This document shows positions 1 through 8,273 of a DNA stretch of 64,000 bases, piece by piece; positions within the stretch are counted from its first letter, which is position 1; the number at the start of each line of letters is the position of its first letter. The notes under the pieces are model-generated. The model did no database searches, had not been told where the DNA came from, and was given only the letters and a program-made list of their open reading frames with translations. The DNA is from Actinomadura livida (GTDB lineage: Bacteria > Actinomycetota > Actinomycetes > Streptosporangiales > Streptosporangiaceae). The stretch lies in NCBI RefSeq assembly GCF_014648675.1, contig NZ_BMRO01000009.1, forward strand, positions 18,675-82,674, read 5' to 3'. Made by a program: the position numbers and the translations under genes.

Positions 1-2
1 GG

Positions 3-734
3 TGCCTGGGCCTCGCCGACACGTCCGTCTCCGGCTGGCCGGGCACCGACTGGATCGAGGACCTCCTGCTGCACGAGTCCGGCCCCGAGGCCTACGACGC
101 CTGGGTGTCGGGCCGCCTGGCCTGGACGTCGGAGCCGGTGCGGAGCGCCTGGCGGGCGTTCGGCTCCGTCGTGGCGGCCTCGCGCGGGGACGCCCGGACC
201 GCGCTGCTCACCGGTTACGGCCAGGCGGGGGCGCCGATGTTCGCCACCCCGCCGGGCTGCCGGTTCGACCACGCCGGCTCGTTCATCACCGCCTTCTACC
301 GGCAGGCGCCGGGCCGTCCCGAGGCCGGCCGGGACTACGACCACATCCCCTTCCCGGGAGCGTCGTCGGTCGTGATCGGCGGGGACGTGCTCGGCGTGTT
401 CCGCGACACCCCGGCCACCCGCCGGCTCGTCGCCCACCTGGCGACGGCCGGCGCGCAGCGGACGTGGACCGGCCGTCCCGGCGGCGGCGCCTTCTCGCTG
501 AACCGCGAGGTGCGGCCGGACGACTACCCCGATCCGGCGGCGCGGCGGATCGCGCGGACGCTCGCGGACGCCGGGACGGTCCGCTTCGACGGGTCCGACA
601 CGATGCCGACGGTCATGGCCGCCGCCTTCAACCACGCCGTCCTCGAGTACGTCGCCGACCCGGCGGACGGCCGCCTCGACGACATCCTCGGCTCCCTCGA
701 CCAGCTCCGCCGCACCACCCGCTTCCCGTCCTGA
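3..734 (+). CDS. Sugar ABC transporter substrate-binding protein, C-terminal part
   Basis: The frame is open from the window edge, so the start, signal peptide and N-terminal lobe are missing. The visible 243 residues contain the tract GWPGTDWIED, followed by a segment describing a bound-lobe helix (EAYDAWVSGRLAWT) and a later FPGASSVVIGGDVLG stretch. This pattern is typical of extracellular binding proteins of carbohydrate ABC importers, especially alpha-glucoside-type ones. The protein would sit lipid-anchored outside the membrane and hand sugar to permeases encoded upstream of this window. It ends 23 bp before the convergent nitronate monooxygenase gene. Family assignment is by recalled pattern; the sugar cannot be inferred. 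Confidence 0.75.
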   Translation, partial: CLGLADTSVSGWPGTDWIEDLLLHESGPEAYDAWVSGRLAWTSEPVRSAWRAFGSVVAASRGDARTALLTGYGQAGAPMFATPPGCRFDHAGSFITAFYRQAPGRPEAGRDYDHIPFPGASSVVIGGDVLGVFRDTPATRRLVAHLATAGAQRTWTGRPGGGAFSLNREVRPDDYPDPAARRIARTLADAGTVRFDGSDTMPTVMAAAFNHAVLEYVADPADGRLDDILGSLDQLRRTTRFPS

Positions 735-757
735 CCGGGCGCCGGGGACGCGGCGGG

Positions 758-1894
758 TCAGTCCTCGCCGGTGATGGCGTTGAGGCGGTCGACGGCGTTG
801 GCGAAGTCCTCGACCATGTCGTAGACGACCTGGCGGGCCGGCTTGACGGTGTTCATGAGGCCGACGCACTGGCCGACGAAGTAGTTGGCGAGCTGCCGGG
901 CGCCGGGGTTGCCGGACTCGGCGATCTTGGTGATCTGCCGCATCGCGCCCTCGGCGACGATCATCTGCAGCGGCATGCCCAGCGCGCCGGGGCTCTCGGG
1001 GCCCTCCCACTCGTCCGTCCAGGCGGAGCGGAGCTGCCGGGCGGGCTTGCCGGTGCGGGACCGGGAGCGGATCGTGTCGCGGGACGTCGCCGCGAGCATC
1101 TTCTCCTTCACCTGGGGCGGCGTCTCCGCCTCCTCGGTGGTGAGCCAGACCGAGCCGCACCAGACGCCGGAGGCGCCGAGGGCCATCGCCGCGGCCATCT
1201 GGCGTCCGGTGGCGATGCCGCCGGCGGCGAGGACCGGCACCGGGGCGACGGTGTCGACCACCTCGGGGACCAGGACCATCGTGGAGATCTCGCCGGTGTG
1301 CCCGCCGGCCTCGCCGCCCTGCGCGACGATCAGGTCGGCGCCCGCGGCGACCTGGCGGCGGGCGTGCTCGGACGTGCCGACCAGCGCGGCGACGGGGATC
1401 CCGGCGGCCTTGGCCTTCTCCACCATGAGCGGGGGAGGGGTGCCGAGCGCGCTGGCGATGAGGCCGATGGGGTGGGCGAGCGACACGTCGATCAGCTCGG
1501 TCGCGCCCTTGGCGGTGACCTGCGCGCCGCTGTGCGCGTTGGACCGCTTGGCCTTGTCGAAGTCCGGCAGCGGGACGTCGTACTTGGCGAACAGGCCGGT
1601 GAGGAAGTTCCAGTGCTCCTCGGGGATCGCGGCGAGCATCGAGCCGAGGCCGCCGCCGCCCTCCGCCGACTTGTCGATCTTGCCGGGGACCAGGACGTCC
1701 ACCCCGTAGGGGCGGCCGTTGACGTGGTCGTCGATCCAGCGCAGTTCCTCTTCGAGGCGGTCGGGGGTGTAGGCGACGGCCCCGAGCACGCCGAAGCCGC
1801 CCGCGTTGGTCACGGCGGCGACGACGTCGCGGCAGTGACTGAAGGCGAACAGCGGGAACTCGATGCCGAACCGTGCGCAGACCTCGGTGTTCAT
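758..1894 (-). CDS. Nitronate monooxygenase-family FMN protein
   Basis: 378 residues with the TIM-barrel layout of the 2-nitropropane dioxygenase/nitronate monooxygenase family: an N-terminal GIEFPLFAFSHC segment, the FMN-phosphate region GGEAGGHTGE near residue 195, and AAGGIATGRQMAAAMALGA near residue 225. Members oxidise alkyl nitronates with FMN and oxygen; many actinobacterial ones sit in acyl-CoA or steroid degradation gene sets and their true substrate is unknown. It lies just downstream of a 17-bp palindrome also found before the thiolase gene, so it is probably co-regulated with that lipid-type operon. The ATG start leaves only a short leader: an AT-richer AACCTA complement 9 bp upstream could be a -10 box. 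Confidence 0.8.
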   Translation of the reverse strand: MNTEVCARFGIEFPLFAFSHCRDVVAAVTNAGGFGVLGAVAYTPDRLEEELRWIDDHVNGRPYGVDVLVPGKIDKSAEGGGGLGSMLAAIPEEHWNFLTGLFAKYDVPLPDFDKAKRSNAHSGAQVTAKGATELIDVSLAHPIGLIASALGTPPPLMVEKAKAAGIPVAALVGTSEHARRQVAAGADLIVAQGGEAGGHTGEISTMVLVPEVVDTVAPVPVLAAGGIATGRQMAAAMALGASGVWCGSVWLTTEEAETPPQVKEKMLAATSRDTIRSRSRTGKPARQLRSAWTDEWEGPESPGALGMPLQMIVAEGAMRQITKIAESGNPGARQLANYFVGQCVGLMNTVKPARQVVYDMVEDFANAVDRLNAITGED

Positions 1895-1912
1895 GACCCT
1901 CGAACCTAACGG

Positions 1913-1929
1913 ACCGAATGACGTTCGGT
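1913..1929. promoter_or_regulatory. 17-bp palindromic operator, copy 1
   Basis: ACCGAATGACGTTCGGT has 6-bp arms ACCGAA/TTCGGT. The same 17 bases recur at 3514-3530. This copy lies 19-35 bp upstream of the nitronate monooxygenase start on the minus strand, where it would cover the -35/spacer region, and abuts the stop of the DUF35 gene. Architecture and sequence fit a TetR-family repressor site; the regulator gene is not in the window. Confidence 0.75.
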
Positions 1930-2313
1930 CTAGTGGCGGAAGAGGACGTAGGACTCGCCCTCGTCAGGGTGGACGAAGGCCGCCCGGAGCGGAAGGCCCT
2001 CGCGCAGGGACACCGGGTCGACGCCGTCCAGGCGGGTGTGCAGCCACGGCCCTTCGGCCAGCTCGACCAGCGCCAGGTAGGCCGGGGGCTGGTCCGAGTC
2101 CCGCGGACGGGTGACGGTCCAGGTCACGAGGGTCGCCTCGCCGCTCGCCTCCGCCCAGGCGAGGTCGTCGGCGCCGCAGCCCGGGCAGCCGGTCTCGTCC
2201 GGCGCGAACCAGCGGTCGCACGCCTCGCAGCGCCGCACGACGAGCCGGCCGGCGGCGGTGCCGTCGAAGAACGGGTCGGTGCGGCCGTCCCGCCGCAGAA
2301 CGCCGATGTCCAT
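1930..2313 (-). CDS. DUF35 OB-fold protein with zinc ribbon
   Basis: 127 residues. A rubredoxin-like zinc ribbon is visible at residues 29-46 (CEACDRWF then GCPGCG, two C-x2-C pairs), followed by an OB-fold half with the VTWTVTRP and YLALVELAEGPWLHTR strands. DUF35 proteins bind acyl-CoA or partner with thiolase-fold enzymes; in steroid side-chain degradation the DUF35 domain of ChsH2 is the obligate partner of the aldolase Ltp2. Here it directly follows a thiolase-fold gene (5 bp gap), so a two-subunit complex is the natural inference. I chose the ATG at 2313 because the reading frame upstream of it merges into the thiolase gene in another frame. The stop codon touches the downstream operator. 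Confidence 0.85.
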   Translation of the reverse strand: MDIGVLRRDGRTDPFFDGTAAGRLVVRRCEACDRWFAPDETGCPGCGADDLAWAEASGEATLVTWTVTRPRDSDQPPAYLALVELAEGPWLHTRLDGVDPVSLREGLPLRAAFVHPDEGESYVLFRH

Positions 2314-2318
2314 GGCTC

Positions 2319-3479
2319 TCAGGCCCCCTTCTCGTGCGGGCTGACGATGAGGGTCGAATGGTGGTCGAGGATGCCGCCGTTGCCGCTGACGAGGATCACG
2401 TCGTTGGCCGGGACCTGCCGCTCGCCGCCGTCCCCGCGCGCCTGGATCACGGCCTCCGACACGGGCGTCATGCCCCACATGTAGTACGCCGAGAGCTGCC
2501 CGCCGCCGGTGTTGGTCGGCAGCGACCCGCCGGGGCCGAGCGCGCCGGACGCGGCGAACGCGCCGCCCTCGCCCTTGGCGCAGAAGCCGTAGTCCTCCAG
2601 CGACACCAGGACCGTGTAGGTGTAGCAGTCGTACAGCTCGCACGCGGTGACGTCGTCGGTGGTGATCCCGGCCATCTTCATCGCCGTCGCCCCGGACGAC
2701 GCCGCCCCGGTGGTCAGGCCGTACTCGCTGCCGCGCTCCTTGCGGTGCCCAGGATGGCCCTGCCCCCAGCCCCACAGGTGGACGGGCGGCCGCGCGAGGT
2801 CCCGCGCCCGGTCCGCGCCCGTGACCACCACGGCGATCGCGCCGTTGGAGACGAGGCAGCAGTCCAGCAGGTGCAGCGGCTCGGACACCCAGCGGGACGC
2901 CTGGTGGTCCTCGAGGGTGATCGGGTCGCGCATCTGGGCGAGCGGGTTGCGGGACGCCCACGCGCGGGTCGACACCGCGATCGCGCCGAGCTGCTCGCTG
3001 GTGGTGCCGTACCGGGTCATGTGCCGCTGGGCGGCGAGGGCGTAGAAGGAGTTGACGCTGCGCAGCCCGAGCGCCGCCGTCATGCCGCCGAACCCGTACC
3101 ACTCGCGGGCGTCGCGGTTGTAGGCCGACCCGGCGGACTTCTTCGGCTTCAGCGGCGCGTCCGCGAACACGCAGGCGACGGTGGTCGCCGTCCCGCTCAG
3201 CACCGCCGTCGCCGCGTACGACAGCATCGCCCCCGCGGTCGCGCCGAACGCGTTGACCTGGGAGAGCAGCCGCAGGTCGCGGAGCCCGAGCGCGCCGGCC
3301 AGCTCGATGCCGGGGGAGCCGCCCATGCCGTGGCTGACGAGCAGCCCGTCCAGGTCGCCGAGCGCGAGCCCCGCGTCGGCGACGGCGAGGCGCACCGCGT
3401 CGGCGGCGAGCCGCCGCGGGCTGCGCCCGTACACCCTGCCGAGCTCGGTCATGCCCAGCCCCACGATCGATGCGCCCAT
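2319..3479 (-). CDS. Thiolase-fold lipid-transfer/acyl-CoA protein, probable Ltp2-type aldolase
   Basis: 386 residues with the thiolase-fold arrangement of SCP-x/lipid-transfer proteins. The nucleophilic Cys position of true thiolases is replaced (VNAFGATAGAM around residue 78), and where thiolases have the His of the GHP loop this protein has SAYYMWGM (residues 330-337). Tyrosines also cluster at 283-288 (YDCYTY). Loss of Cys and His with Tyr at these places is the hallmark of Ltp2-like retro-aldolases, which cleave a tertiary alcohol thioester. It is followed by its DUF35 partner. Start: ATG at 3479 has GGAGGGG 6 bp upstream; a longer 406-residue frame would run through the operator and is unlikely. 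Confidence 0.82.
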   Translation of the reverse strand: MGASIVGLGMTELGRVYGRSPRRLAADAVRLAVADAGLALGDLDGLLVSHGMGGSPGIELAGALGLRDLRLLSQVNAFGATAGAMLSYAATAVLSGTATTVACVFADAPLKPKKSAGSAYNRDAREWYGFGGMTAALGLRSVNSFYALAAQRHMTRYGTTSEQLGAIAVSTRAWASRNPLAQMRDPITLEDHQASRWVSEPLHLLDCCLVSNGAIAVVVTGADRARDLARPPVHLWGWGQGHPGHRKERGSEYGLTTGAASSGATAMKMAGITTDDVTACELYDCYTYTVLVSLEDYGFCAKGEGGAFAASGALGPGGSLPTNTGGGQLSAYYMWGMTPVSEAVIQARGDGGERQVPANDVILVSGNGGILDHHSTLIVSPHEKGA

Positions 3480-3513
3480 CACTGTGCCCCTCCGCCACTC
3501 ATGCCGCCACGGT

Positions 3514-3530
3514 ACCGAATGACGTTCGGT
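3514..3530. promoter_or_regulatory. 17-bp palindromic operator, copy 2
   Basis: Identical in all 17 positions to 1913-1929 (ACCGAATGACGTTCGGT). It lies 35-51 bp upstream of the thiolase start on the minus strand, in promoter position. The two copies define a small local regulon of the nitronate monooxygenase gene and the thiolase-DUF35 operon. Confidence 0.78.
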
Positions 3531-3663
3531 GTAATCCACGGCGGGGCCGAGGCAAGATCAGCGAACGGGTCGGCAGGTACGGCGGCGTACGGCCCGCCGA
3601 CGAGAGTCGCCCGCGTCCCCGGGGCGACGGGGACACGGGCGACGGGTACGCCTGCCGGCCTGC

Positions 3664-4611
3664 TCAGGAGGCCAGGACCGCCTGCAGGAAGTCCCGGGTG
3701 CGCTGCTCGGACGGCTCGCCGAAGATCTGGTCCGGGGGACCCTCCTCGACGATCTGGCCCTGGTCGAACATCAGGACCCGGTCCGAGATGTCCTTGGCGA
3801 AGGCCATCTCGTGGGTGACGCACAGCAGGGTCAGGTCGCTCTGCCGGGCGATGTCGCGCAGCAGGTCCTGGACGCCCACGACGAGCTCGGGGTCCAGGGC
3901 GGAGGTGACCTCGTCCAGCAGCAGCACCTTCGGCTGCATGGCGAGCGCCCGCGCGATCGCCACCCGCTGCTGCTGGCCGCCCGACAGCTGCGTCGGGTGG
4001 GCGTTGATCTTGTCGGCGAGGCCCACCAGGTCCAGCAGGCTCCTGGCGCGCTCGACCGCCTCGTCCTTGGACACCCCGAGCACGCGCACCGGCCCCTCGG
4101 TGAGGTTGCGCAGCACGTTCATGTTCGGGAACAGGTTGAACTGCTGGAACACCATGCCGACCTGCTTGCGCATCTCGTGCAGGTGCTTCTGGTTGGCCGG
4201 GACGCGCTTGCCGTCCCGGTCCATGTGCCACAGCGTCTGGTCGCCGATCCAGATGACGCCCTCGTTGAGGGTCTCCAGCGTCATCAGCAGCCGCAGGATG
4301 GTGGTCTTGCCCGACCCGCTCGGCCCGATGAGCGTGACCCGCTCGCCGGGCTCCACGGTGAAGTCGAGCTCGCGGAGCACGACGTTGTCGCCGAACCGCT
4401 TGACCACCTTCTCGAAGCGGATGCCCGGGGCGGCGCCGTGCGGAAGCGCCGCGGCGGCCTCGCCCTCGCCCGCGGCGTCCTTGTGCGTGGAGACGCCCTT
4501 CGCCGCCGGAGCGCTCTCGTCCGTCGTCGGGGCGTCCCCCGGTGTCGATCCGCCTCCGGCTCCGGCATTGTCGGGCGTCGGGGCTTCCGGTGTGGTGTCA
4601 GTGGGTGGCAT
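3664..4611 (-). CDS. ehuA: Ectoine/hydroxyectoine ABC transporter ATP-binding protein EhuA
   Basis: 315 residues. After an unusual ~62-residue Pro/Thr/Ala-rich leader, a polar amino-acid-type ATPase domain shows Walker A GPSGSGKT at 96-103, Q-loop VFQQFNLFPN near 154, signature LSGGQQQR at 209-216, Walker B LLLDEVTSALD at 230-240 and the H-loop CVTHEMA. It powers import of ectoine and hydroxyectoine with EhuC/EhuD. The start overlaps the end of ehuD by 14 bp, indicating translational coupling; GGAGAGG precedes the ATG. The disordered leader is not needed for the fold, and a start nearer residue 60 cannot be excluded, but the Shine-Dalgarno-like sequence supports the long form. Last gene of the ectoine unit. 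Confidence 0.9.
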   Translation of the reverse strand: MPPTDTTPEAPTPDNAGAGGGSTPGDAPTTDESAPAAKGVSTHKDAAGEGEAAAALPHGAAPGIRFEKVVKRFGDNVVLRELDFTVEPGERVTLIGPSGSGKTTILRLLMTLETLNEGVIWIGDQTLWHMDRDGKRVPANQKHLHEMRKQVGMVFQQFNLFPNMNVLRNLTEGPVRVLGVSKDEAVERARSLLDLVGLADKINAHPTQLSGGQQQRVAIARALAMQPKVLLLDEVTSALDPELVVGVQDLLRDIARQSDLTLLCVTHEMAFAKDISDRVLMFDQGQIVEEGPPDQIFGEPSEQRTRDFLQAVLAS

Positions 4612-5251
4612 AGCGCCTCTCCAAGCGGCGGACGAGTATCGAGGATATGACGCTGACCACGACGAACAACAGCCCGACCATCGTCATCGGCTCCAGGAAC
4701 TGGCCGTTCACCGACCCCGCCCTGTTGGCGGCGTAGAGCAGTTCCGCGACGTTGATCGCGAACAGCATCGGCGAGTCCTTGAACATCGCGATCAGGTAGT
4801 TGCCCAGCGTCGGGATCACCCGGCGGACCGCCTGCGGCAGGATCACGTCCAGCCACACCCGCGACTTCGGCAGGTTGAGGGCCGTGCACGCCTCCCACTG
4901 CCCCTTCGGGACGTCGGCGATCCCGGCCCGGTACACCTCGGCCGTGTAGGTCGAGTAGTGGACGCCGAGCGTGATGATCCCTGCCGTCAGCGGCGACAGC
5001 GTGATGCCCAGGGAGGGCAGGACGAAGAACACGAAGTACAGCTGCGGGATCAGCGGCGTCGACCTGATGAACTCCGTGACCCACCGGACCGCGTGGTTCA
5101 CGGCCGGGTACGGCGTGCGGCGCAGCAGCGTCCACACCAGGCCCAGGATCAGGGCGATCACGTAGCCGACCAGCGTCGCGATGACGGTGTAGCGCAGCCC
5201 GCTCAGCAGATCGGGGAGGATCTCGCCCGTGTATTCCCAGTTCCAGGTCAT
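4598..5251 (-). CDS. ehuD: Ectoine/hydroxyectoine ABC transporter permease EhuD
   Basis: 217 residues of a HisM/GlnP-type permease: an N-terminal TM starting LRYTVIATLVGYVIALILG, the STPLIPQLYFVFFVLP segment, and the EAA-type loop EACTALNLPKSRVWLDVILPQA near residue 140 that docks onto the ATPase. Four to five membrane spans are expected. It pairs with EhuC to form the inner-membrane channel. The start overlaps the ehuC stop by one base (TGATG) and its end overlaps ehuA, so the three are translated as one unit. Confidence 0.9.
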   Translation of the reverse strand: MTWNWEYTGEILPDLLSGLRYTVIATLVGYVIALILGLVWTLLRRTPYPAVNHAVRWVTEFIRSTPLIPQLYFVFFVLPSLGITLSPLTAGIITLGVHYSTYTAEVYRAGIADVPKGQWEACTALNLPKSRVWLDVILPQAVRRVIPTLGNYLIAMFKDSPMLFAINVAELLYAANRAGSVNGQFLEPMTMVGLLFVVVSVISSILVRRLERRYATH

Positions 5252-5967
5252 CAGCCCGTCACCCCCGCTCCGGGAGCACCGGCCGCGATCGTGCCGAGCG
5301 ACGGCTCACTGGGCAGCCTGCGGCCCAGCATCCGGTCCACGCGCCGCTCGGCGTAGCGGACGAACAGCTGCAGCATCTGCGCGATCACGAAGTACAGGAC
5401 GAGGGCCACCGAGAACGCCGCGATGGTCTCCCCGCTGCTGCCCTGGATGTCCTTCGAGGCGCGGGTCAGGTCGACCAGGCCGACCAGGGACACGATGGCC
5501 GTCCCCTTCATCAGCTCGATGATCAGGTTGCCGAAGGGGGGCAGCATCAGCGCGAAGGCCTGCGGCAGCAGGACCCGCCGCATCCGCTGGAACGGCGTGA
5601 AGTTCAGCGCCACCGTCGCCTCGTACTGGGCCTTCGGCACCGCCCTGATCGAGCCGCGGACCACCTCGGCGCCGTAGGCGCCGATGTTCAGGCCGAGCGC
5701 GAGCACCGCCGCGAACATGGTGGTGAACCGGAGCCCGATCAGGGGCAGCGCGTAGAAGAACCAGAACAGCAGCACCAGCGTCGCGTTGCCGCGGAAGAAC
5801 TCCACGTACAGCCGGTTCAGCCCGCGCACCCACGCGTGGCGCGACGCGCCCGCCATACCGAAGACCAGCGCGAGCGCCAGCGCGAGCGCACCGCCGAGCA
5901 GGGTGAGCTGGATGGTGAGCCACGCGCCGGCGAGCCACTGGTTGTAGCTTCCGAGGACGTCCGCCAC
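5251..5967 (-). CDS. ehuC: Ectoine/hydroxyectoine ABC transporter permease EhuC
   Basis: 238 residues of the polar amino-acid permease family. Visible are an N-terminal span (LTIQLTLLGGALALALALV), the VEFFRGNATLVLLFWFFYAL segment, and an EAA loop beginning EATVALNFTPFQRMRRVLLP near residue 120. It forms the heteromeric channel with EhuD. It starts 6 bp after the ehuB stop and ends one base into ehuD. The C-terminus carries an extra ~20-residue Gly/Ala-rich tail without obvious function. Confidence 0.9.
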   Translation of the reverse strand: MADVLGSYNQWLAGAWLTIQLTLLGGALALALALVFGMAGASRHAWVRGLNRLYVEFFRGNATLVLLFWFFYALPLIGLRFTTMFAAVLALGLNIGAYGAEVVRGSIRAVPKAQYEATVALNFTPFQRMRRVLLPQAFALMLPPFGNLIIELMKGTAIVSLVGLVDLTRASKDIQGSSGETIAAFSVALVLYFVIAQMLQLFVRYAERRVDRMLGRRLPSEPSLGTIAAGAPGAGVTG

Positions 5968-5973
5968 CCGGGA

Positions 5974-6870
5974 TCAGCCCTTGCAGAACTTCGCGGCGGT
6001 GTCGTCCGGTCCGGGCATCTCCGCCTGGGTGAATCCGAACGGCTGCAGGATCGGCAGGAGCTGGTTCCCCTGCTTCAGCTTCGCGAGCTCGTCGTTCCAG
6101 GCCTTAAGCAGCTCCGCGTCGGCCTTGCGGAACGCGAACGCGCCGGCGCCGAGCTGCTCCTTGCCGTCGATGACCGGCGTGAACGCCTCGGTCACCTCGA
6201 AGCCCTCGCCCTCGTGCTTGGACAGCAGGTCGGCGAGGGAGATGCGGGTCAGCCAGATGCAGTCGATGCGGCCGGCCTTGAGCCCCTCGAACGCGCTGGC
6301 CTGGTCGGCGAAGGTCTTGATGTCGCCCTTCTTCACCCCGGTGCTCTCGGCGTAGCCGGCCTCGACTGCGCCCGTCAGCACGCCGACCCTGGCACCCTTC
6401 TCCGCCGGGTCCTTGGCGCCCGTCAGGCCCTTCGGGTTGCCCTCCTTCACCATGAAGGCGCTCTTGGCGACGTACTCGGGGTCGGCGAACGCCGCGGAGG
6501 CGCAGCGCTCCGGCGTGATGAACATGCCGGCGGCGATCGTGTCGAACCGCCTGGCGTTCAGCCCGGCGATCAGGCCGGCGAAGTCCACCTGGACGCCCTT
6601 GACCTCGTCGATCCCGAGCTTCTTGAAGATGACGCGGGCCAGCTCGGGCGCCTCACCGGTGAGCTTGCCGGACTTGTCGGTGAAGCCGTAGGGCGCCTCG
6701 TTGGCGAAGCCCACGGTGATCGTCCCCGCGTCCCGGGCCTTCTCCAGCGTGCCGCCGCCGGACCGCTCCTCCTCCGGATCCGTCGTGGAGCAGCCCGCCG
6801 CGGCCAGCGGCACCGCGGCGGACAGCAGCACGGCGGTACGGAGGAAGTCGCGTCTCGAGGAAGTCATCAT
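5974..6870 (-). CDS. ehuB: Ectoine/hydroxyectoine-binding lipoprotein EhuB
   Basis: 298 residues. The N-terminus SSRRDFLRTAVLLSAAVP combines a twin-arginine-like RR with a lipobox ending at Cys27 (AAGC), so it is probably exported, possibly by Tat, and lipid-anchored. The rest is a periplasmic-binding-protein type II fold (SBP_bac_3) with VGFANEAPYGF, DTIAAGMFITPERC and the hinge-region FAFRKADAEL. It captures ectoines for EhuC/D/A. AGGAG lies 4 bases before the first of two consecutive ATGs. A long hairpin (6889-6937) separates it from ectD, so transporter and biosynthesis genes may be expressed at different levels. Confidence 0.9.
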   Translation of the reverse strand: MMTSSRRDFLRTAVLLSAAVPLAAAGCSTTDPEEERSGGGTLEKARDAGTITVGFANEAPYGFTDKSGKLTGEAPELARVIFKKLGIDEVKGVQVDFAGLIAGLNARRFDTIAAGMFITPERCASAAFADPEYVAKSAFMVKEGNPKGLTGAKDPAEKGARVGVLTGAVEAGYAESTGVKKGDIKTFADQASAFEGLKAGRIDCIWLTRISLADLLSKHEGEGFEVTEAFTPVIDGKEQLGAGAFAFRKADAELLKAWNDELAKLKQGNQLLPILQPFGFTQAEMPGPDDTAAKFCKG

Positions 6871-6888
6871 CGATCTCCTGATGGGTGC

Positions 6889-6937
6889 GCTCCCGCGCCC
6901 GGGGGAAGCCGGTGCGGCCTCCCCCGGGCGCGGGAGC
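6889..6937. terminator. 18-bp stem-loop between ectD and ehuB
   Basis: Perfect 18-bp inverted repeat: arm 6889-6906 (GCTCCCGCGCCCGGGGGA) pairs with 6920-6937 around a 13-nt loop. It lies on the minus-strand transcript between ectD and ehuB. No T-run follows, so it may act as a partial terminator or mRNA-stability element rather than a full stop. Confidence 0.65.
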
Positions 6938-6972
6938 AGAGGTGGGTCGGGTTATCGAATTGTTGTATTCAT

Positions 6973-7881
6973 TCAGTCGCCCACGGGCGTGAAGTCGCGG
7001 GCGCCGATGAACTCCGGGCGGGGTGCCGGTGCCGAGAACGGCTCGACACACGCGTTCTCGACGCTGTTGAACACGATGAACACGTTGGAGCGCGGGAACG
7101 GGGTGATGTTCCCGTTCGAGCCGTGCATGCAGTTGCAGTCGAACATGGTGGCAGAGCCCGCAGGCCCTGTGAACAGCTCGATCCCGTGCTTTTCGGCGAG
7201 GATCGACAGGCTGCTGGGGTCGGGCGTCCCGATCTCCTGCCCGCGCAGGGACTCCTTGTAGTGGTCGTCCGGCGTCTCCCCGACGCACGCCACGAAGGTC
7301 TTGTGGGAACCGGGCATAATCATTAGCCCGCCATTGTGCACGAAATTCTCCGTGAGCGCGATGGATATGCTCACCGCGCGCATCCGGGGCATGCCGTCCT
7401 CGGCGTGCCACGTCTCGAAGTCCGAGTGCCAGTAGAAGTCCTTGCCGTTGAAGCCCGGCTTGTAGTTGACCCGGCTCTGGTGGACGTACACATCGGAGCC
7501 GAGCAGTTGCCGGGCCCGGCCGACGACGCGGGGGTCGCGGACGAGGCCGGCGAAGACCTCACTGATCTTGTGGATCTCGAAGATCGAGCGGACCTCGTCC
7601 GATCCGCGCTCGGTGACCGTGCGCTCGTCGGCGAGGATCTGCGGGTCCGCGGACAGCCGGCGCAGCTCGGCGCGGTAGTCCTCGACCTCCTCCGGCGAGA
7701 TCAGCTGGTCGACCGTCAGGAAGCCGTCGGCCTCGTAGGAGTCGAGGGTGGAGCGGTCGATCGGGCCGTCCTCCGGCGCGCCGTAGACGACGGGGTCCTG
7801 CCGGTACAGCAGCGCCGCCTCGGCGGCCTTCCGGGTGGGGTAGGTGTCGTCGATCGTCGGATGCGACTCGATGATGCTCAT
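6973..7881 (-). CDS. ectD: Ectoine hydroxylase EctD
   Basis: 302 residues of the non-haem Fe(II)/2-oxoglutarate dioxygenase family. The EctD signature around residues 149-163 (FYWHSDFETWHAEDGMP) is intact and supplies the iron ligands His152 and Asp154; His253 in CMHGSNGNITP is the third. RSNVFIVFNSVEN near 264 holds the 2-oxoglutarate-binding Arg. The enzyme converts ectoine to 5-hydroxyectoine in the cytoplasm. Length matches the family. The start overlaps the ectC stop by 4 bp (ATGA), so it is coupled to ectC. Confidence 0.96.
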   Translation of the reverse strand: MSIIESHPTIDDTYPTRKAAEAALLYRQDPVVYGAPEDGPIDRSTLDSYEADGFLTVDQLISPEEVEDYRAELRRLSADPQILADERTVTERGSDEVRSIFEIHKISEVFAGLVRDPRVVGRARQLLGSDVYVHQSRVNYKPGFNGKDFYWHSDFETWHAEDGMPRMRAVSISIALTENFVHNGGLMIMPGSHKTFVACVGETPDDHYKESLRGQEIGTPDPSSLSILAEKHGIELFTGPAGSATMFDCNCMHGSNGNITPFPRSNVFIVFNSVENACVEPFSAPAPRPEFIGARDFTPVGD

Positions 7882-8273
7882 GCGTCCTCCTCCGTCAGCA
7901 GCGGGTATACGCCGTTCTCGTCATGGACCTCCCGGCCGGTGACGGGCGGGTTGAACACGCAGACGGTCCGCACGTCGGTGTGCGCCCTGAGGGTGTGGTG
8001 CTCGTGCTGGTCCAGCAGGTACATCACGCCCGGCTCGATCTTGTGCTTCTCGCCGGTCTCGTCGTTGGTCAGCTCTCCCTGGCCCTCGATGCAGTAGACG
8101 GCCTCGACGTGGTTCGCGTACCACATCTTCGTCTCGGTCCCCGCGTACAGGATCGTCTCGTGCATCGAGAAGCCGACGCCCTCCTTGGCGAGGACGAACC
8201 GGCGGCTGCACCACGTGGGCGCCTGCACGTCCCGCTCGGTGCCGATGATCTCGTCAAGGGAACGAACGATCAT
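7878..8273 (-). CDS. ectC: L-ectoine synthase EctC
   Basis: 131 residues, a single cupin domain. Residues known to bind iron or substrate in the family are in place: Trp51-Tyr52, Glu57, Tyr85 and His93. It cyclises N-gamma-acetyl-diaminobutyrate to ectoine. A strong ribosome site (AAGAGGAG) precedes the ATG. In most actinomycetes ectC directly follows ectB; here 314 bp of non-coding DNA intervene, so ectC-ectD may have their own promoter. Confidence 0.96.
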   Translation of the reverse strand: MIVRSLDEIIGTERDVQAPTWCSRRFVLAKEGVGFSMHETILYAGTETKMWYANHVEAVYCIEGQGELTNDETGEKHKIEPGVMYLLDQHEHHTLRAHTDVRTVCVFNPPVTGREVHDENGVYPLLTEEDA

